From assembly GCA_036346155.1 (NCBI GenBank), contig JARFIY010000248.1, positions 5,025,001 to 5,089,000 on the forward strand: 64,000 nt of DNA, in the 5' to 3' direction. Source of the stretch: Sinelater perroti (Eukaryota; Arthropoda; Insecta; Coleoptera; Elateridae). Numbering within the stretch: the stretch's first letter is position 1; each line of letters opens with the position of its first letter. The notes under the pieces were generated by a model. The model made no database searches, was not told the origin of the DNA, and saw nothing but the letters and a program-made list of their open reading frames with translations. Both the position numbers and the translations under genes were made by a program. Positions 24,701 to 36,649 of this stretch are shown here, in pieces.

Positions 24701-26472
24701 CGTTTCGTACAGATTGAGCTATTTAAATCTATCAGTTAACAACAAAATTCTTAAATAGACAAAAGATGTTAAGAATTTTGAAGATCAATTTTTTCAGAAA
24801 TGTATATACATCGGTAGAAACTTGCGTATTAGAAAGTTTAATACAAAGAATTTTTTTACAGATTGCAGTCAGAAGAGGCATGTGCAACACATTGAAATAT
24901 CAACGTTTTCACACGAAAAAGTAGATTAAATGGCCGTACTGCGCCATATGAGGTTTTCTGACCATCGGGTTTTGTATTACCAACAATTTTAACCAACCTC
25001 TCACCTATTGCTCAAAAATTATCTTTGTCTCTCTCGATATGATCTTAGTTCCACTATCGTCGATATTTCTGCCTAACCCATAATCGTCACATTACATTCA
25101 TTAATTTACACATTTAAACGTCATCTACGTCCTGCCGATTTACGTACTGTAAAGAGACCGATGATTTGTGACTTATGTGACTTATTAATTGTTTGTGTTG
25201 CTAAAGTCGTTGCTTGTTATTTTTGTGTGATGAATAACGTTAAATGTTTTTATTTCCCGTTTAAGTTGTTTATTTGTAAATATATTATTTAGTAAATATA
25301 TGAATATTTATTGTGCTCTGGAAGTGAATAGAATATAACAGACTGTAATACGCTAAACATTAATGTGACTACTGTATTTAGTGTGTACTTACCAAAAAGT
25401 TCAGTTCTTGTTTTATGATTTCGTAGACTTCCTTGCTTTGCAAACAGATTACAAGATCTTTAGTGCAGTTCGTAGAGCAATTTAAATATGCTCCCAATTT
25501 CTGAGCAAAGTGGAGCGCCACTTCTTTTGATGTAATTGCGTAAGGAGCATATGCCGATCCGCTCTGAACAATAGCTCTGTTTAATAGACCTGCAAGTTAT
25601 TGGTATTGCCATATTTTACGTTTACAACTTTAACATATCGCACCTTTGGAACGCGGTGAGATCATGTGATAGTGAGTGCAAGCAGCTCCGGCTGAATTGC
25701 CAAATACTGTAATTTTTTCTGGGTCGCCCCCAAAATAAGCTATATTTTCTTTGGTCCAGTTTAATGCCAAAATTTGGTCTTTTAATCCGTTATTACCGTA
25801 AGCCCACTCATCACCCGTACTTAAAAATCCAAGTGATCCTAGGCGCACGTTAGCAAATGACATTTCAAAGATAAATTTGCTACTCACCTAATCTATAATT
25901 TAAAGTCACTAGCACTACATCTTTGTCCATTAAAATTTCAGGGCCAAGCCAGTCGTATATTCCACTGCCTAACACGAATGACCCACCGTGTATATAAAAC
26001 ATTACAGGAAGAAATTCGTCTGTATTTTGCGTTATCTGGAGATTAAAAAATATGCAAGACCATGAATGGTTGCATTGTTTGATATTTACCCTGGGCGTGT
26101 ACACATTCAGAAAAAGACAGTCCTCGTCGCCCACTATCGGATAATTTGGCAAATAGATGTTTACTTGTGGGCAGACGTTGGGCTGAATCGTCGCATCCAA
26201 TATTCCGTCCCATGGTTCCGCAGAAACAGGACTCTACAAATGGACTGTCAAGCTGCCATACTAATTATATTCGCACTTACTTGAAACCTGAGGCTACCTA
26301 GAGGTGGTTTAGCGTAGGGGATTTTTGTAAAGACCAGAAAACTTCTGCCGCTTCGAGACAGCCAGTATTTTCCTTTCAATTCGCCGTAACGTGTTTTCAC
26401 TAGCGTGTCATCGCTTCTTAAATACACCATGATCAAGGCGAAAACCGCCAGCGCTAACGCTAATTTTAGCAT
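21717..26472 (-). CDS. type-B carboxylesterase B, 10 exons, 557 aa, intact
   Basis: Exons on the minus strand: 26472-26281, 26233-26090, 26035-25888, 25838-25644, 25589-25393, 22725-22560, 22506-22334, 22283-22136, 22083-21951, 21894-21717. They total 1674 bp with no internal stop. Intron 5 is 2667 bp; the other introns are about 50 bp, as in esterase A. The N-terminus MLKLALALAVFALIMVYL is a strong signal peptide, so the enzyme should enter the secretory pathway. Catalytic landmarks are HGGS at residues 128-131 (the third position after His is Ser rather than the usual Gly), nucleophile Ser210 in GNSAG, acid Glu341 in GMVAQEG, and His458 in VCHTDELLYLF. GNSAG is less usual than GESAG or GQSAG. 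Exon lengths 2-6, 8 and 9 equal those of esterase A, so the two are tandem duplicates about 19 kb apart. Probable ester hydrolase; substrate not deducible. Confidence 0.93.
22726..25392 (-). other. intron 5 of esterase B, enlarged to 2.7 kb
   Basis: This intron is 52 bp in esterase A and 49 bp in esterase C. The 2.7 kb here carries short frames (for example 23390-23686 plus) but no motif I recognise; it was probably enlarged by old insertions. Confidence 0.75.
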
Positions 26473-26479
26473 TTCAGTT

Positions 26480-27430
26480 TCAACTGTTTAAGGAATCAAC
26501 TATAACCAATTACAACTGACGGTTACTTCGTTAGCAATACGCGCAATTAGTTGTTTAGCGTTATCAGCTAAGATATTATTTTAACTTGTATCACTTGCTG
26601 CTATAAACTGCAATATGGCTTTAGTAGAAGACACGCACTTTGTACGTAAAATAACGAGTGTCCGACATTTCATATTATTATATGAGTAAGCGAGTGATTT
26701 AGTAATATAAAAAGGACCTCTACAGGGTTATCAGTTAAAGGTGTAGATTAAAGTACAGTGTTAAAGTGATATTGATTGCATTATTGAATCTATAAGTTGA
26801 AAAGTTACAAAATATATATAAACTTATATTACAAAAAACCGTGCCTTACAATGGCATATCACTAATATATGTGTCTCTAAACTGTAAAATGCGAAATTAT
26901 TTATGATATTTAAAAGTTGGCGTTATTCTTAGTGCGCATTATGGAAATACCTAAGTTTTAATTGAAAGATGACAGTAATCTTACAACTTTTGGAATGAGT
27001 GCACTTTAATACAGTGTATTTATATTTGCAGTGCAGAGGACTTAAGATGTCTGCAGCAACTACTGACATAACGTTTTCACTAGTCAACTGATACAACTGA
27101 AAGCTGCGTTTTATTGTGTCTCGACTTATCTTTGAATGACACGCTAATAATACTGACCATAAATACCTCCGTAAATAAAAACAAAATCTTTTTCTTTAAT
27201 CAACCGTAAAAACTAAAATTACTTTAAATATTATATCAGAAAATAGATTAATTGCCAATATTCCACTAAGAATAACAGTCAACATAGAAAATACTGTTAA
27301 AATTGTTAGTCAACCAATAGAAATAGAGGCTACTGGAGCAACAGCACAGATAACAGGAAAAATGACTACAATTGCTCACCAGCTATAAAGCAAGGAATGT
27401 TGAAAGGCGATCATCAAAAGACGATCGTAA
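26480..27430. other. upstream region of esterase B, no recognised gene
   Basis: Expected to hold the esterase B promoter, but no convincing TATA box and initiator pair is visible within 250 bp of the start codon. Confidence 0.4.
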
Positions 27431-27439
27431 ATTCAACTC

Positions 27440-28560
27440 AACAACTCGAAAATAAAAAGAAATGATCTAAAAATCAGGAAGAATACCTTAGAGGATTAAG
27501 TGCACCAGAAACCAAATTCATCTCCAATGCGCAACAAAGATGGATCATCCGCATACAATAATATCAGCAAAGCAGAAGTACTTGTTACTCACCCTCAAGA
27601 AGTTCTTTAGCCATTGTCACCAGAAGACGAAGACAGTGAAGTAGAAAGTCACTTAACGGTCTCTTTCCAATTACACAAAATTAACTGTAAAAATCTACTG
27701 AAGAAACTGCCGACAAAATCCGCTGATTTAATTATGATAATTTTCAGTAGCGTTCTACAAATAGGATTTTTTCCATTTTAGGCGAAAGTAACCCAAGTGG
27801 TCCTTTTAAATTTAAAAACTCGGCAAATAGATCAATAGTTCTACTACCGCTGCTCTTAAAACTATTTGAGAGGCTATTATTGAACATTCTAGAATTCTGG
27901 ATAAGCTTATACTCGATTATCAATTTGGATTTTGAAATGAACATTTTACAAGAGAACAGATACACAGAATAGTAAAAACTTATCTTTCTAAGATAACAGA
28001 TACTATCTTATTGTCTTTCTCGATGTTAACCAGGCCTTCTATAAGATTTATTATTTAAGTTTTTATATATTATTAAGATTTACATCTTATAAAATCCGGG
28101 GTCCCGTCTGGGATCACTCTTGTACGTTTTGATACAGCTGATAAACTTACCAGCCCTTATCGCAACGTATGCTGATGATACGGCAATATTCACTACAAAT
28201 GAAGATTGTACTGCAGCCGCTGGAATTTTACAACACAACTTGAATGGAGGGTGTGACTGGTTCACAAAATGGCGCTTTAAAATTAACAGTCGCAAGTAAG
28301 TGCAAATCATTTTACTAAATGCAGAGATACCAAACACTACCTCAAAAGAGGAAACAGCTGCAACTTAAAGAATTATTATTGGTTTTTGAGTTGTAACTCT
28401 AAGCTTTCGCCTTCTAACAAACTACTGGTACACAAAAGCGTTAAGAAATAAATATGGAGCTATGGCATCTAGTTGTAGGGACCGCATCACCTTCGTTCAA
28501 ATACTAGAATGCCAAAGTTTCTTCGTATTTTTAATGATTCACCCTACTACGTTTTCAATA
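27440..28560 (+). mobile_element. jockey-type LINE remnant (RT domain)
   Basis: Plus-strand fragments in correct order: VTHPQEVL.PLSPEDEDSE, LLKKLPTKSADLIMIIFSS, VTQVVLLNLK, FLDVNQAF, then ATYADDTAIFTTNEDC (intact catalytic YADD), WFTKWRFKIN, and ELWHLVVGTASPS, equivalent to the ELWGTAS segment. Stops and frameshifts throughout show it is dead. Confidence 0.78.
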
Positions 28561-28599
28561 AAGAAATTTGAAAAGATTTGAATGTGAAGACAGTGAAAT

Positions 28600-30700
28600 G
28601 CAGTGAAAAATATCTATGGTGACTTGAAATGCAACCCAATCCATTAGCATTGACACTACATGACAATAGTGACTAAGTGCCTAGACTCGAACGTTTCAAA
28701 GCACTAAATCATCCTTTTTGTCAATAAATATTTAGCATTAAGTACCTGCAGTATATAAATGTAAGTGAATTTATAAGGGACACCGATGGGCATTTACTCT
28801 ACATGTAAAAAACCGCGCAGTACATGACAAAGTGGATAGAATGGTTGAAAAAAGTGAGATGGAGAGTCAAGGTTGACTTTACAATCATCAAATTATGAGA
28901 AGTAAGTCTAGTTCGATGTGTACGCAAAAATTTCTTACTAAGGAGTGCATGTCGACCGGGTCAAGACGTACGTCTACCAATTGGAGAACTGCGGTTTTTT
29001 CTTCTTTTTGGGATAGAGTGTGTCGGGTCTGTAGGTACGACAGTTGAGCACCCCATAATAATTTATGCTTGCTGTTCTGTTTTCTTTATGAAAAATGTGG
29101 GTACCAGCAGAACAATGCAACTGTGCCAGCAATTCTTATTGAAATATGCCAAGAGGTGGTTTGGAGAAGAAGGTGTTTATTATACGGGTATTTTTGAAGC
29201 ACCTTATTACAATTATAATTTTAACAGATAAGGTATGCAAATGGCCTACATATTTCTCTTATGAAGGGGTATCACTGCTTGTCTATGAAACCACCATCCC
29301 CATTTTCATCTTATTGAAAAAAATATCAAGCGTCTACTGCCAGAACTAGTGGTGTTTGCACCTCCTCATTAGTTGTATAATGCTATCCTTTCCAATTGCA
29401 AAGAAATCGATCTAGGCTACAAGACCCTGTTTCAAAAATTCATTGTTTTTAATCAGGAAAGCTTTTAAATCTCTACCCCCATCGATTGCCGCTTGTTCTT
29501 CGGTTCGTAATAGTGTGCTCAGGACTTGTCAGTACTGACAATCCGATGAAGAAATGCACCATTTCTTTTAAAATCTCCCTTAGATTATATTTGTACTCAT
29601 AATGATGTCACTAACAACAATTTGGCTAAACAAGACATGACCTTTTTGTTCGTATTAAGGCAAAAGTTTCTGACAAATCTCTGTTCAATTGTTTTTAATT
29701 TAAAAAAACCATCTTATTATACAATTTCCTGTACTCGACCAACTCATTTGAAACAGTTTCATCGATATTCTTCTACTTCGTGTGACGATTAGCACAAATT
29801 TGTTTTTTTTTGCACGCTCTGGATTGATACTCATCTGTAGCTGTCAAAAGTCTCGACCACATTGGAGGTTAATTATACATATTTATTGTGCCTAGATTAC
29901 TTTCTTTTGCAGTTTTTATTCCTTATCTAACGGTAACCACATTAATAAAAGTGTTGAAAGAGAGAGTCATTTGTCAATAAATGTTAATAGTCGCATATCC
30001 TTTAACAGTTAAGAAACAGTAACAGCATGTTGTCATGCAACAGTAACGTCTGTTACTTGTCATTTTGGTCAATACAGTGGGTTTGCCAAATATTTCATAT
30101 TATCTTAAGAGTCAATAAGTTAAATAATGTAATGATAACATTAATAAACTTATCATCAAGGAAGCAAGAGCTTTCAAAACACGCTCATATATTCTAAGAA
30201 TATTGAACATCGAAATCATCTGTGCGCAATATGAAAACAATATCACAAGATTGTAATTTTAAACTGATATATCCAATTAACAAAAACCAATGAAAATTAT
30301 TTTTTATTGGAAATTTTTAATAGAAAAGATTTAGAGGGAACGTATGTTTACTGCTAAACTACTGTATTATATATACGGACTAGGAAGATAAACATTTTTA
30401 TATAATTTCTTTGAACATGTTAGAATATTAGTATCGAAAAATTTGGTAAATTTTAAAAAAGACTGTTATAAAAAATTTTATTATTACATTTTTGTGTTAT
30501 GACAGACCATAAAATTGACTTAAAAAGCGAGTAATGTATTCTTTTGAGTAACTTTAATAAAGTTACATAAACATTGAACCAGAGCATGGAAGAATAAAAT
30601 ATGTTTAATTATACTAGAAATAATATGTGTGGTTGGTATTGAAACTTTCGCCGTGACATACTTGTTTACATTACTTCGAAATTAATGTCTAAATTAGGCC
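28600..30700. other. spacer without a recognised gene
   Basis: AT-rich; short frames such as 29146-29349 have no motif. May hold further decayed transposon sequence. Confidence 0.4.
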
Positions 30701-30719
30701 ATATGGAGTGAGCGTCAAT

Positions 30720-32260
30720 ACGTGAAAGTGCGCAAAAAGCAGGGGCATTGAGCAGGAAGCGAATGGAAACCAAAATAAAAAGTAAAACAACTACTAGTGG
30801 GTACACTAAAGCCTTTGAATAAATTTTTGGAGGTTAAGGAAATAAATATAAGAATGAAAATTGAATTAAGTACATTTATTAGTGATAACGATAAGTGATA
30901 GAGCCAAATACCAGATCCAAGGTCCCTGCCGAAGTCTCTAAGATAGGCAACACTATCATCACCCAAGTAAGGAATAAAACGGCGTGCATTTATTAAATAT
31001 TGCGGTTAGCGTAAACCACTTTATAATTTGGAGACTATCGTAATAAATCTAGGGGCGAAAAGTAAACGAAAGGGATAGATAGGAATAAAGAAAAGTGAAA
31101 ATAAAGCCTACCTGCAAGTGGAAGGCCTCTTTGAAAATAGGAGGATAGCCAACAAATTCGGTGCCAAAGTAAGGAAGAAAATTACGTGCATATAGATAAT
31201 ACAAAAATATAAGATAAACAATAAACTGTGGACTTTTGCGCAATTAACAGTTGAGTAAATAAAATAAAATGGCTGAAATGAAATGAGTAGAAAGTATGTT
31301 TAGAGAACTAAAAGGGAGTATAACTCAAATAAACAAAAAAATTGACCCCATTGGGCTGGAAATAAATCAGATAAAAAAAGAAAATAAAAAAATTAAAGGA
31401 AAAATAGAAAGGCAGGAGGGGAGAATAAATTATTTAGAGTTGGAGAAAAGAAAGAAAAATATAATAGCAAGGAGAGTAGTAGAAGGAGAAAATGAAAATG
31501 AGAGTAGAACAAAAGAGAAAGTCGGAATAATTATACAAAAATAGGAGGTAATATTAATATAAATGAGAAACTGGACAAAGTAAGAAGAATTAGAAAATAC
31601 AGTGGGAAAAAGAAAAGACTAATACTGGTCAAATTAGTCAAAGAATTTACGAGAACTATGATTTTAGAAAACACAAAAAAAAATTGAAAGTCACAAACAT
31701 ATGGACTGATGAAAATTGCCCCAAAAAGGTACACGCTGAAAGGAGGAAATTAATACCACTCATGAATGAGGCAATAGATAGAGGATACAAGGCGCACGTA
31801 AAATACAATAATGAAATAATACATTAATAATGAAATATACACAGTAAATTAGCGAGAACAAGATAGTGAAATAGAAAAATACAATACAACAAGGAGAGTA
31901 CCAACCAAAAAAGGACTGCAAACGAGAGATTACCAGAAGAAGGGAGATTTACAGAACCAATTAGAAAAAAAGGCAGACCGAGAAAAAGTTAGATGGATAA
32001 TATGGAGGCAAACCTGAAAATGATAAGGGTTAGGAAGTGGAAGGAAATAGCAGCAAATAAAAAAGAATGGGAAAAACAATGACGAATGCCCAAAATTAGT
32101 TTTGAAATTATTTTCAAATTAGCTTGTAAATTATAATGTTAAGTTCAAGTAAATAGAAAATGTAAAGTATAAAACGTAAAGGTAGAAAGTAGAGAGTAAG
32201 AGAAAAATGTACATATGTTCGCCCTAGGCCTACATGGCCTGTAGAGCAAATAACTAGTAA
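30720..32260 (+). mobile_element. endonuclease/RT LINE with both ends but most of ORF2 deleted
   Basis: The left part holds two diverged tandem units of about 240 bp (each ending in an AGTAAGGAA..AA..ACG.GTGCAT block), probably a 5' UTR. ORF1 begins at 31269 (MAEMK, then a stop where an intact copy would read on) and continues as a charged coiled-coil-like protein (ELKGSITQINKKIDPIG...KIERQEGRINYLELEKRKKN) to 31544, then frame-shifted to about 31850 (KLDKVRRIRKYSGKKK, RTMILENTKKN). Sequence jumps at about 31860-31960 directly to the ORF2 tail (RPRKS/RWIIWRQT.., NWKEIAANKKEWEK-like) and to a 3' end with GGCCTACATGGCCTGTAGAGC near 32230. Endonuclease and RT are absent. Confidence 0.68.
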
Positions 32261-32700
32261 TATAAGGGTGTTTTGGAAGCCTTTGCTCTTAATCGATAGA
32301 TTTGGTAATATTGCTGCGAGGCATATGAAATAAGTACCACAATATTCTCTAACCAGCCTTTTGCTGTAATATCAACTGGTCCTAACGACGTAGGGTTGTA
32401 CTCCCATTTGTCATTAATTGACCAATTGGTGTTGTCTATGTCAGCGTCCATATGTTAGGCGGTGGGAATGCAAAAAGAAAACATACCAACATAAGAAATC
32501 TCCATGATTACTTTCGGTATGGTACTCTTGACAGCCACAGATAACTAAAGCCTGTAAATATAAAATTCCTACCAATTGTGTCGTGAACTAGTAGAATATC
32601 CCAGTAAGTATTGAGATGTTTCTTAAATAACCAGATGATTGATTTTTTTTTAACGAAATAAAGAAACTTATTCAAAATTGGCATGTATGTTTGCACTCTC
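32254..32700 (-). repeat. diverged low-copy repeat, copy 1 (also at 56150-56600)
   Basis: Shares several blocks with 56150-56600 in the same orientation, for example ATGGTACTCTTGACAGCCAC versus ATGGACTCTTGACAGCCAC and CACAATATTCTCTAAC versus CATAATATTTTCTAAC. Both copies have minus-strand open frames that align loosely. It may be an unidentified transposon or pseudogenes of one gene; I do not recognise the protein. Confidence 0.5.
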
Positions 32701-32939
32701 CATCCCCATTAGGGATGTTTAGTATTGTATTCTTTCCCCGATATAAATATTGAGCCCAACGTTAGAAAATATTGTTTATTTGCACTTTATCTAGAAGGCT
32801 AGTATGCAGCTGATATAACGATTGCCCCGTTCTGGTCTTTTACCATAACTACGATGACTTGCAAATAATCTTTATTAGTAACAGGATGTGTATTAAAGAA
32901 ACTATCCAAAAGAGAAATTAAAAGTATTCTATATATTTT

Positions 32940-34190
32940 CATTGCAATACTAGGAACTGTTTATTACTCTGGCGCATTGGAAAATGTTGAAAATCCGTTA
33001 AAAAAGCTAGTTTATACAGACTTATAAGCTTTTTACCGATTATCTTAAAGTTCTTCGAAAAATGATTACCTAAAAGACTCGTACCTATTCTAAGTTACCA
33101 AATTGGTTTTGGGAAAGATCATTCCACAATTGAATAAATCCACCGTATTGTAGATCTTTTAAATGGTACTTTTGAGGAAATAAATAGGGTACCGTTGCCT
33201 CTATTGCCTTTTGATCATCTGGCAGATGAGTTTCTTGTACAAGGTAACAGCATTCATCGTATAATTTTTACCTCATACGAAAATCATATTTGCAAGAAAA
33301 GAACTTTATTAGTAAGTATAACGGAGAACTAACAAACTCACTGCTAATAAAATTAAGTGATCTCAAGGCAGCGTCTTGGAACCGTTGCTGTAGCTCCTTT
33401 TATAGCTGATTTACCTACTAGAGACAACGCCAATTTGTTCACCTTTAAAGATGACTCTTCAGTAATTACGGACAAAGGCCCAGCTTCTTTCAATAGAGGC
33501 TTAAAGTGGCATACGAAAATAAATGAAACGAAGTCTTCACAAGTCACATTTACTAAACGTAAGGGAATGTGTCCACTAGTTACTCTTAATAAAAGTGTAA
33601 TATCACAAAGTAATGAAATTCAATACTTAGACATGCCGTTAGACCATACCTGACGAAATCACATTTGAAAAAAACAACTAATTTGAAAACTTATAAGGCA
33701 CTATTGGCATATTAATGCAAATTTACAGTTTTCGTTATATAAAAAATTGCTGATCTATAAAATAATATTCAAGCCAGTTGTGGAGAACGGCTTCAAAATC
33801 TAACATGGTTATAAAATTTAAATCTAAGATAAAGCAAATTATCACCATGTAACAAATGTAGACATTCAAAGTGGTTTTAATTGAGTTATGTGAAAAATGA
33901 CTTGATAAATTACATATCCATGCTAATATCTAAACTTACTAGATGATAGTAAACATGACCGTCATTTAAAAGGACTACAAATTAGACTTAGCATTTGGAT
34001 TTAGACAATTAAATTTAGACGATTGAAGTCTAGTGGAGTCGTACATCCATACATAAAACAAGAGTTAACTATTAATTAATTTTCTATAGAAAAACGCCGA
34101 AGAGAGGTTGCTGGATGTCTACTTCATTATGTTGAACCACATCGTGTTAATAATTTACTTAATGTCGCTTACAGCGTATTGTAAATACAA
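32940..34190 (+). mobile_element. jockey-type LINE remnant (RT domain)
   Basis: Plus-strand pieces in order: ISFLPIILKFFEK, LVPILSYQIGFGKDHSTIE (the QFGFRKxHSTIE motif), a long open frame 33357-33653 with AVAPFIADLPTRDNANLF, FKDDSSVITDKGPAS (decayed YADDTAI), LKWHTKINETKSSQVTFTKR and IQYLDMPLDHT, then broken frames with LYKKLLIYK. This is the jockey RT layout; the catalytic region is damaged. Confidence 0.78.
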
Positions 34191-34199
34191 TAACTCTAA

Positions 34200-35550
34200 C
34201 AATAAAAAAATAACGCAAGACTTTTCAAACCACTCTTGTAGGACAGCCTCGGGGAAAAAACAAATATCAGTTAGATTAAGATTTTAATAATTAAGGCTGC
34301 ATCTCATATTCCAGTTTTTCCTTTTTACTTTATTTGTACCAAATTCTCTAGCATTAAGTTATTTTTAGTTTACCAATTTGTGAAGTTTTAGGTGGTTAAA
34401 AATAGTTTTAGTTACATAAATTTGTTTAGTGAGAGCTTACGTCGTAACCAATTACTGGTCCAAGACTTAAGTTAGCATTGACTCTCATGTAGTTCCGACC
34501 TTGGGTATTTTTCTATTTTAGACTCCAAGATTGTTTTAGCGCATAACGCAAAACATTTTTTGGTATTGAACTTTCAATCATATACACACACATTCTGCTT
34601 CCAAGCAGTCTTTGTGGATTTTTGTTAGTAGCGCCCAGTTACACGGGTTTGAGGTTAAAAGAAATCACTACCTGTAATCTGTCGTTGAAATCCGTATTAC
34701 CCAAGAGTATCAGACTACTTCAAACAACTTTAGATAAAGATATTTCTGAGGTCTTTATGTAGCACTAGGTTGTGCTCACTACTAACTGCTTCCTATACAA
34801 AGGTGCAATTTCCAAGTAGGTTATCAACGTTCTCTATTCCGCTGGCTGGACACGTGCCAAGTTAGTTCCTAATCGAGTCGACCTTTAAGTCGAAGCAATG
34901 CAGAATTGCGAGAGATCGCAAAACTATTTCCAGGACAAAATAATAGGTTTTTAATTATTTGGCACAGTAAAATCCAAGTCATATAAAACACGTATCTGTA
35001 GAAACATTAAATCGAGAGATAGATAACGCGACCTAATTTTAAACACATTTTGTTGGTTATTAAAAAAGATCCTATATCAAAAATTGGGCAGCAATACACT
35101 CGATGAAACGCCGAACTGTTCTAAAAATTTGCAATTTCTAGTAATCTCTGAATACTATAAATAATTTCCTTTAAATGTCATATTAGATAGTATAGGCAAT
35201 TTTGATAAATTGTGCTGCACGTAGCACAGCTATCTTATCTAAATTTTATTTTAAAGTTATTATGTAATTGCTCTCACATAATTTGCCAACTATGTCAAGT
35301 GCCATCCAACTTGTTTAACCAAACAGCTTAGTAGTACAAACATCGTTTTGCAATTTTTTCGTATTAATTTTTACAGACGAATGATAACTAGTACATTTGA
35401 GTACATTTGACACAACAAACTTAAATACTCGATTATGCATGCCGTATCTCTTGAAAACTCTACAAGTAGCGTGGTAACACCTATCAGACATTTTTTTCTT
35501 AGATTTATTAATGTATAGAAATAATACAAACACACAAAATTACTTTTCTA
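34200..35550. other. spacer without a recognised gene
   Basis: No motif-bearing frame found on either strand. Confidence 0.4.
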
Positions 35551-35569
35551 TATAATCTCCTGACTTTTT

Positions 35570-35983
35570 TCAACGGGTAAATAGATTTTTGACCTCGCTA
35601 TCGTAAAATAAAGATGCTCGTGTTATAGCCGTTGGACACACACACGCTTCAACAGGTAATATCGTTATCAAATTTCTGTCCGAACAAATAATAATGGCAG
35701 GGCAATAATTCCGGACTATAGTGTACTCTTGAGTAACTTCCCATCTTACAACGAGTTTGGTCATTTGGATAATATTTCGGATTGCTTGAGCACTGCTGCA
35801 GTTTATTTTAAACTCAAAAGCAATTTCAGTTATCTTCAAGAATGCGGCGAACAATGCAAATATTTTTTTCGGTAGGCCAATCCTTGTGCGACATCGGTGG
35901 CCGTTATTTTTAAATGGTTTTAGCCCTTCCACGAACTGATTATGCCACACGTACGCTAGAGCATTGTTGAAGTTGTGGTTCAC
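35570..35983 (-). mobile_element. possible mariner-like transposase N-terminal fragment
   Basis: An open frame of 137 codons contains ALAYVWHNQFVEGLKPFKNN followed by CRTRIGLPKK, similar to the helix-turn-helix linker of mariner transposases (W-H-x-x-F-x-x-G-R...GRP), and later EIAFEFKINCSSAQAI resembling the second DNA-binding helix. The remainder is not clear. The call is tentative. Confidence 0.4.
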
Positions 35984-36359
35984 GAACTGAGTCTTAGGTC
36001 TTCTTAAAATATTTACTCTTTTTTTGTGAGGGATTTGAATATAATCCGTTGAACAAAGAAAAAAATATTTTTGGCTTTAACATCATAACACTAATTAAAG
36101 ATGCGGTAGTCGAAGGTAACCTACGGAGGAATCTCCTTTAGATTACCTACACCGTCCAGAAGAGGCGCTCCCCTTCGTTTTCCTTTTAGTGCGTACATAA
36201 AAAACCATAATATTCATTTATTATGAATGCTCTAAACCCACCCAAGTATTGTATGAACGGTTTGAATAAAGTCTCACTTTAAGTATTTCAATAGGGTCGT
36301 CCAAATTTCATAACATATGCAGATAAATAAAAAATTAAAGACATTTTTCCATAACAACT

Positions 36360-36618
36360 TTATTTCTAATAATGCACGTTACTATTCGACATAATCTCCT
36401 TGCATAGTGATTCGTTTCTAATATTATTTAACAAGATTCTTTATCTGTACCTTGGTGAACCTTACCATCAGATCTGAACTTGTAAACGGCGCAGTGCTTG
36501 TTTAATACTGTGTCAACATTCCACGATGGATTTCCGGGGATTTAACTCCTTCTGACCAAAGAAAATATAGTACAGCGCGTAGTTTCTTAATTGTGCAATC
36601 ATTGAGGGGAGCAGCCAT
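36360..36618 (-). mobile_element. internally deleted mariner-like element
   Basis: Minus strand from 36618: MAAPLNDCTIKKLRAVLYFL then WSEGVKSPEIHRGMLTQY and a stop, which is the start of a mariner transposase. Within about 200 bp it reaches LVKYY.KRITMQGDYVE and a stop, a typical mariner C-terminus. The catalytic core is absent. Inverted ends were not identified. Confidence 0.62.
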
Positions 36619-36649
36619 ATTTCTACTCTTGCTGCTCTCTGCCATATAA

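Noticed and set aside
30715..31243. Minus-strand hydrophobic frames
   Set aside because: Antisense of the A-rich LINE 5' region; no independent support.
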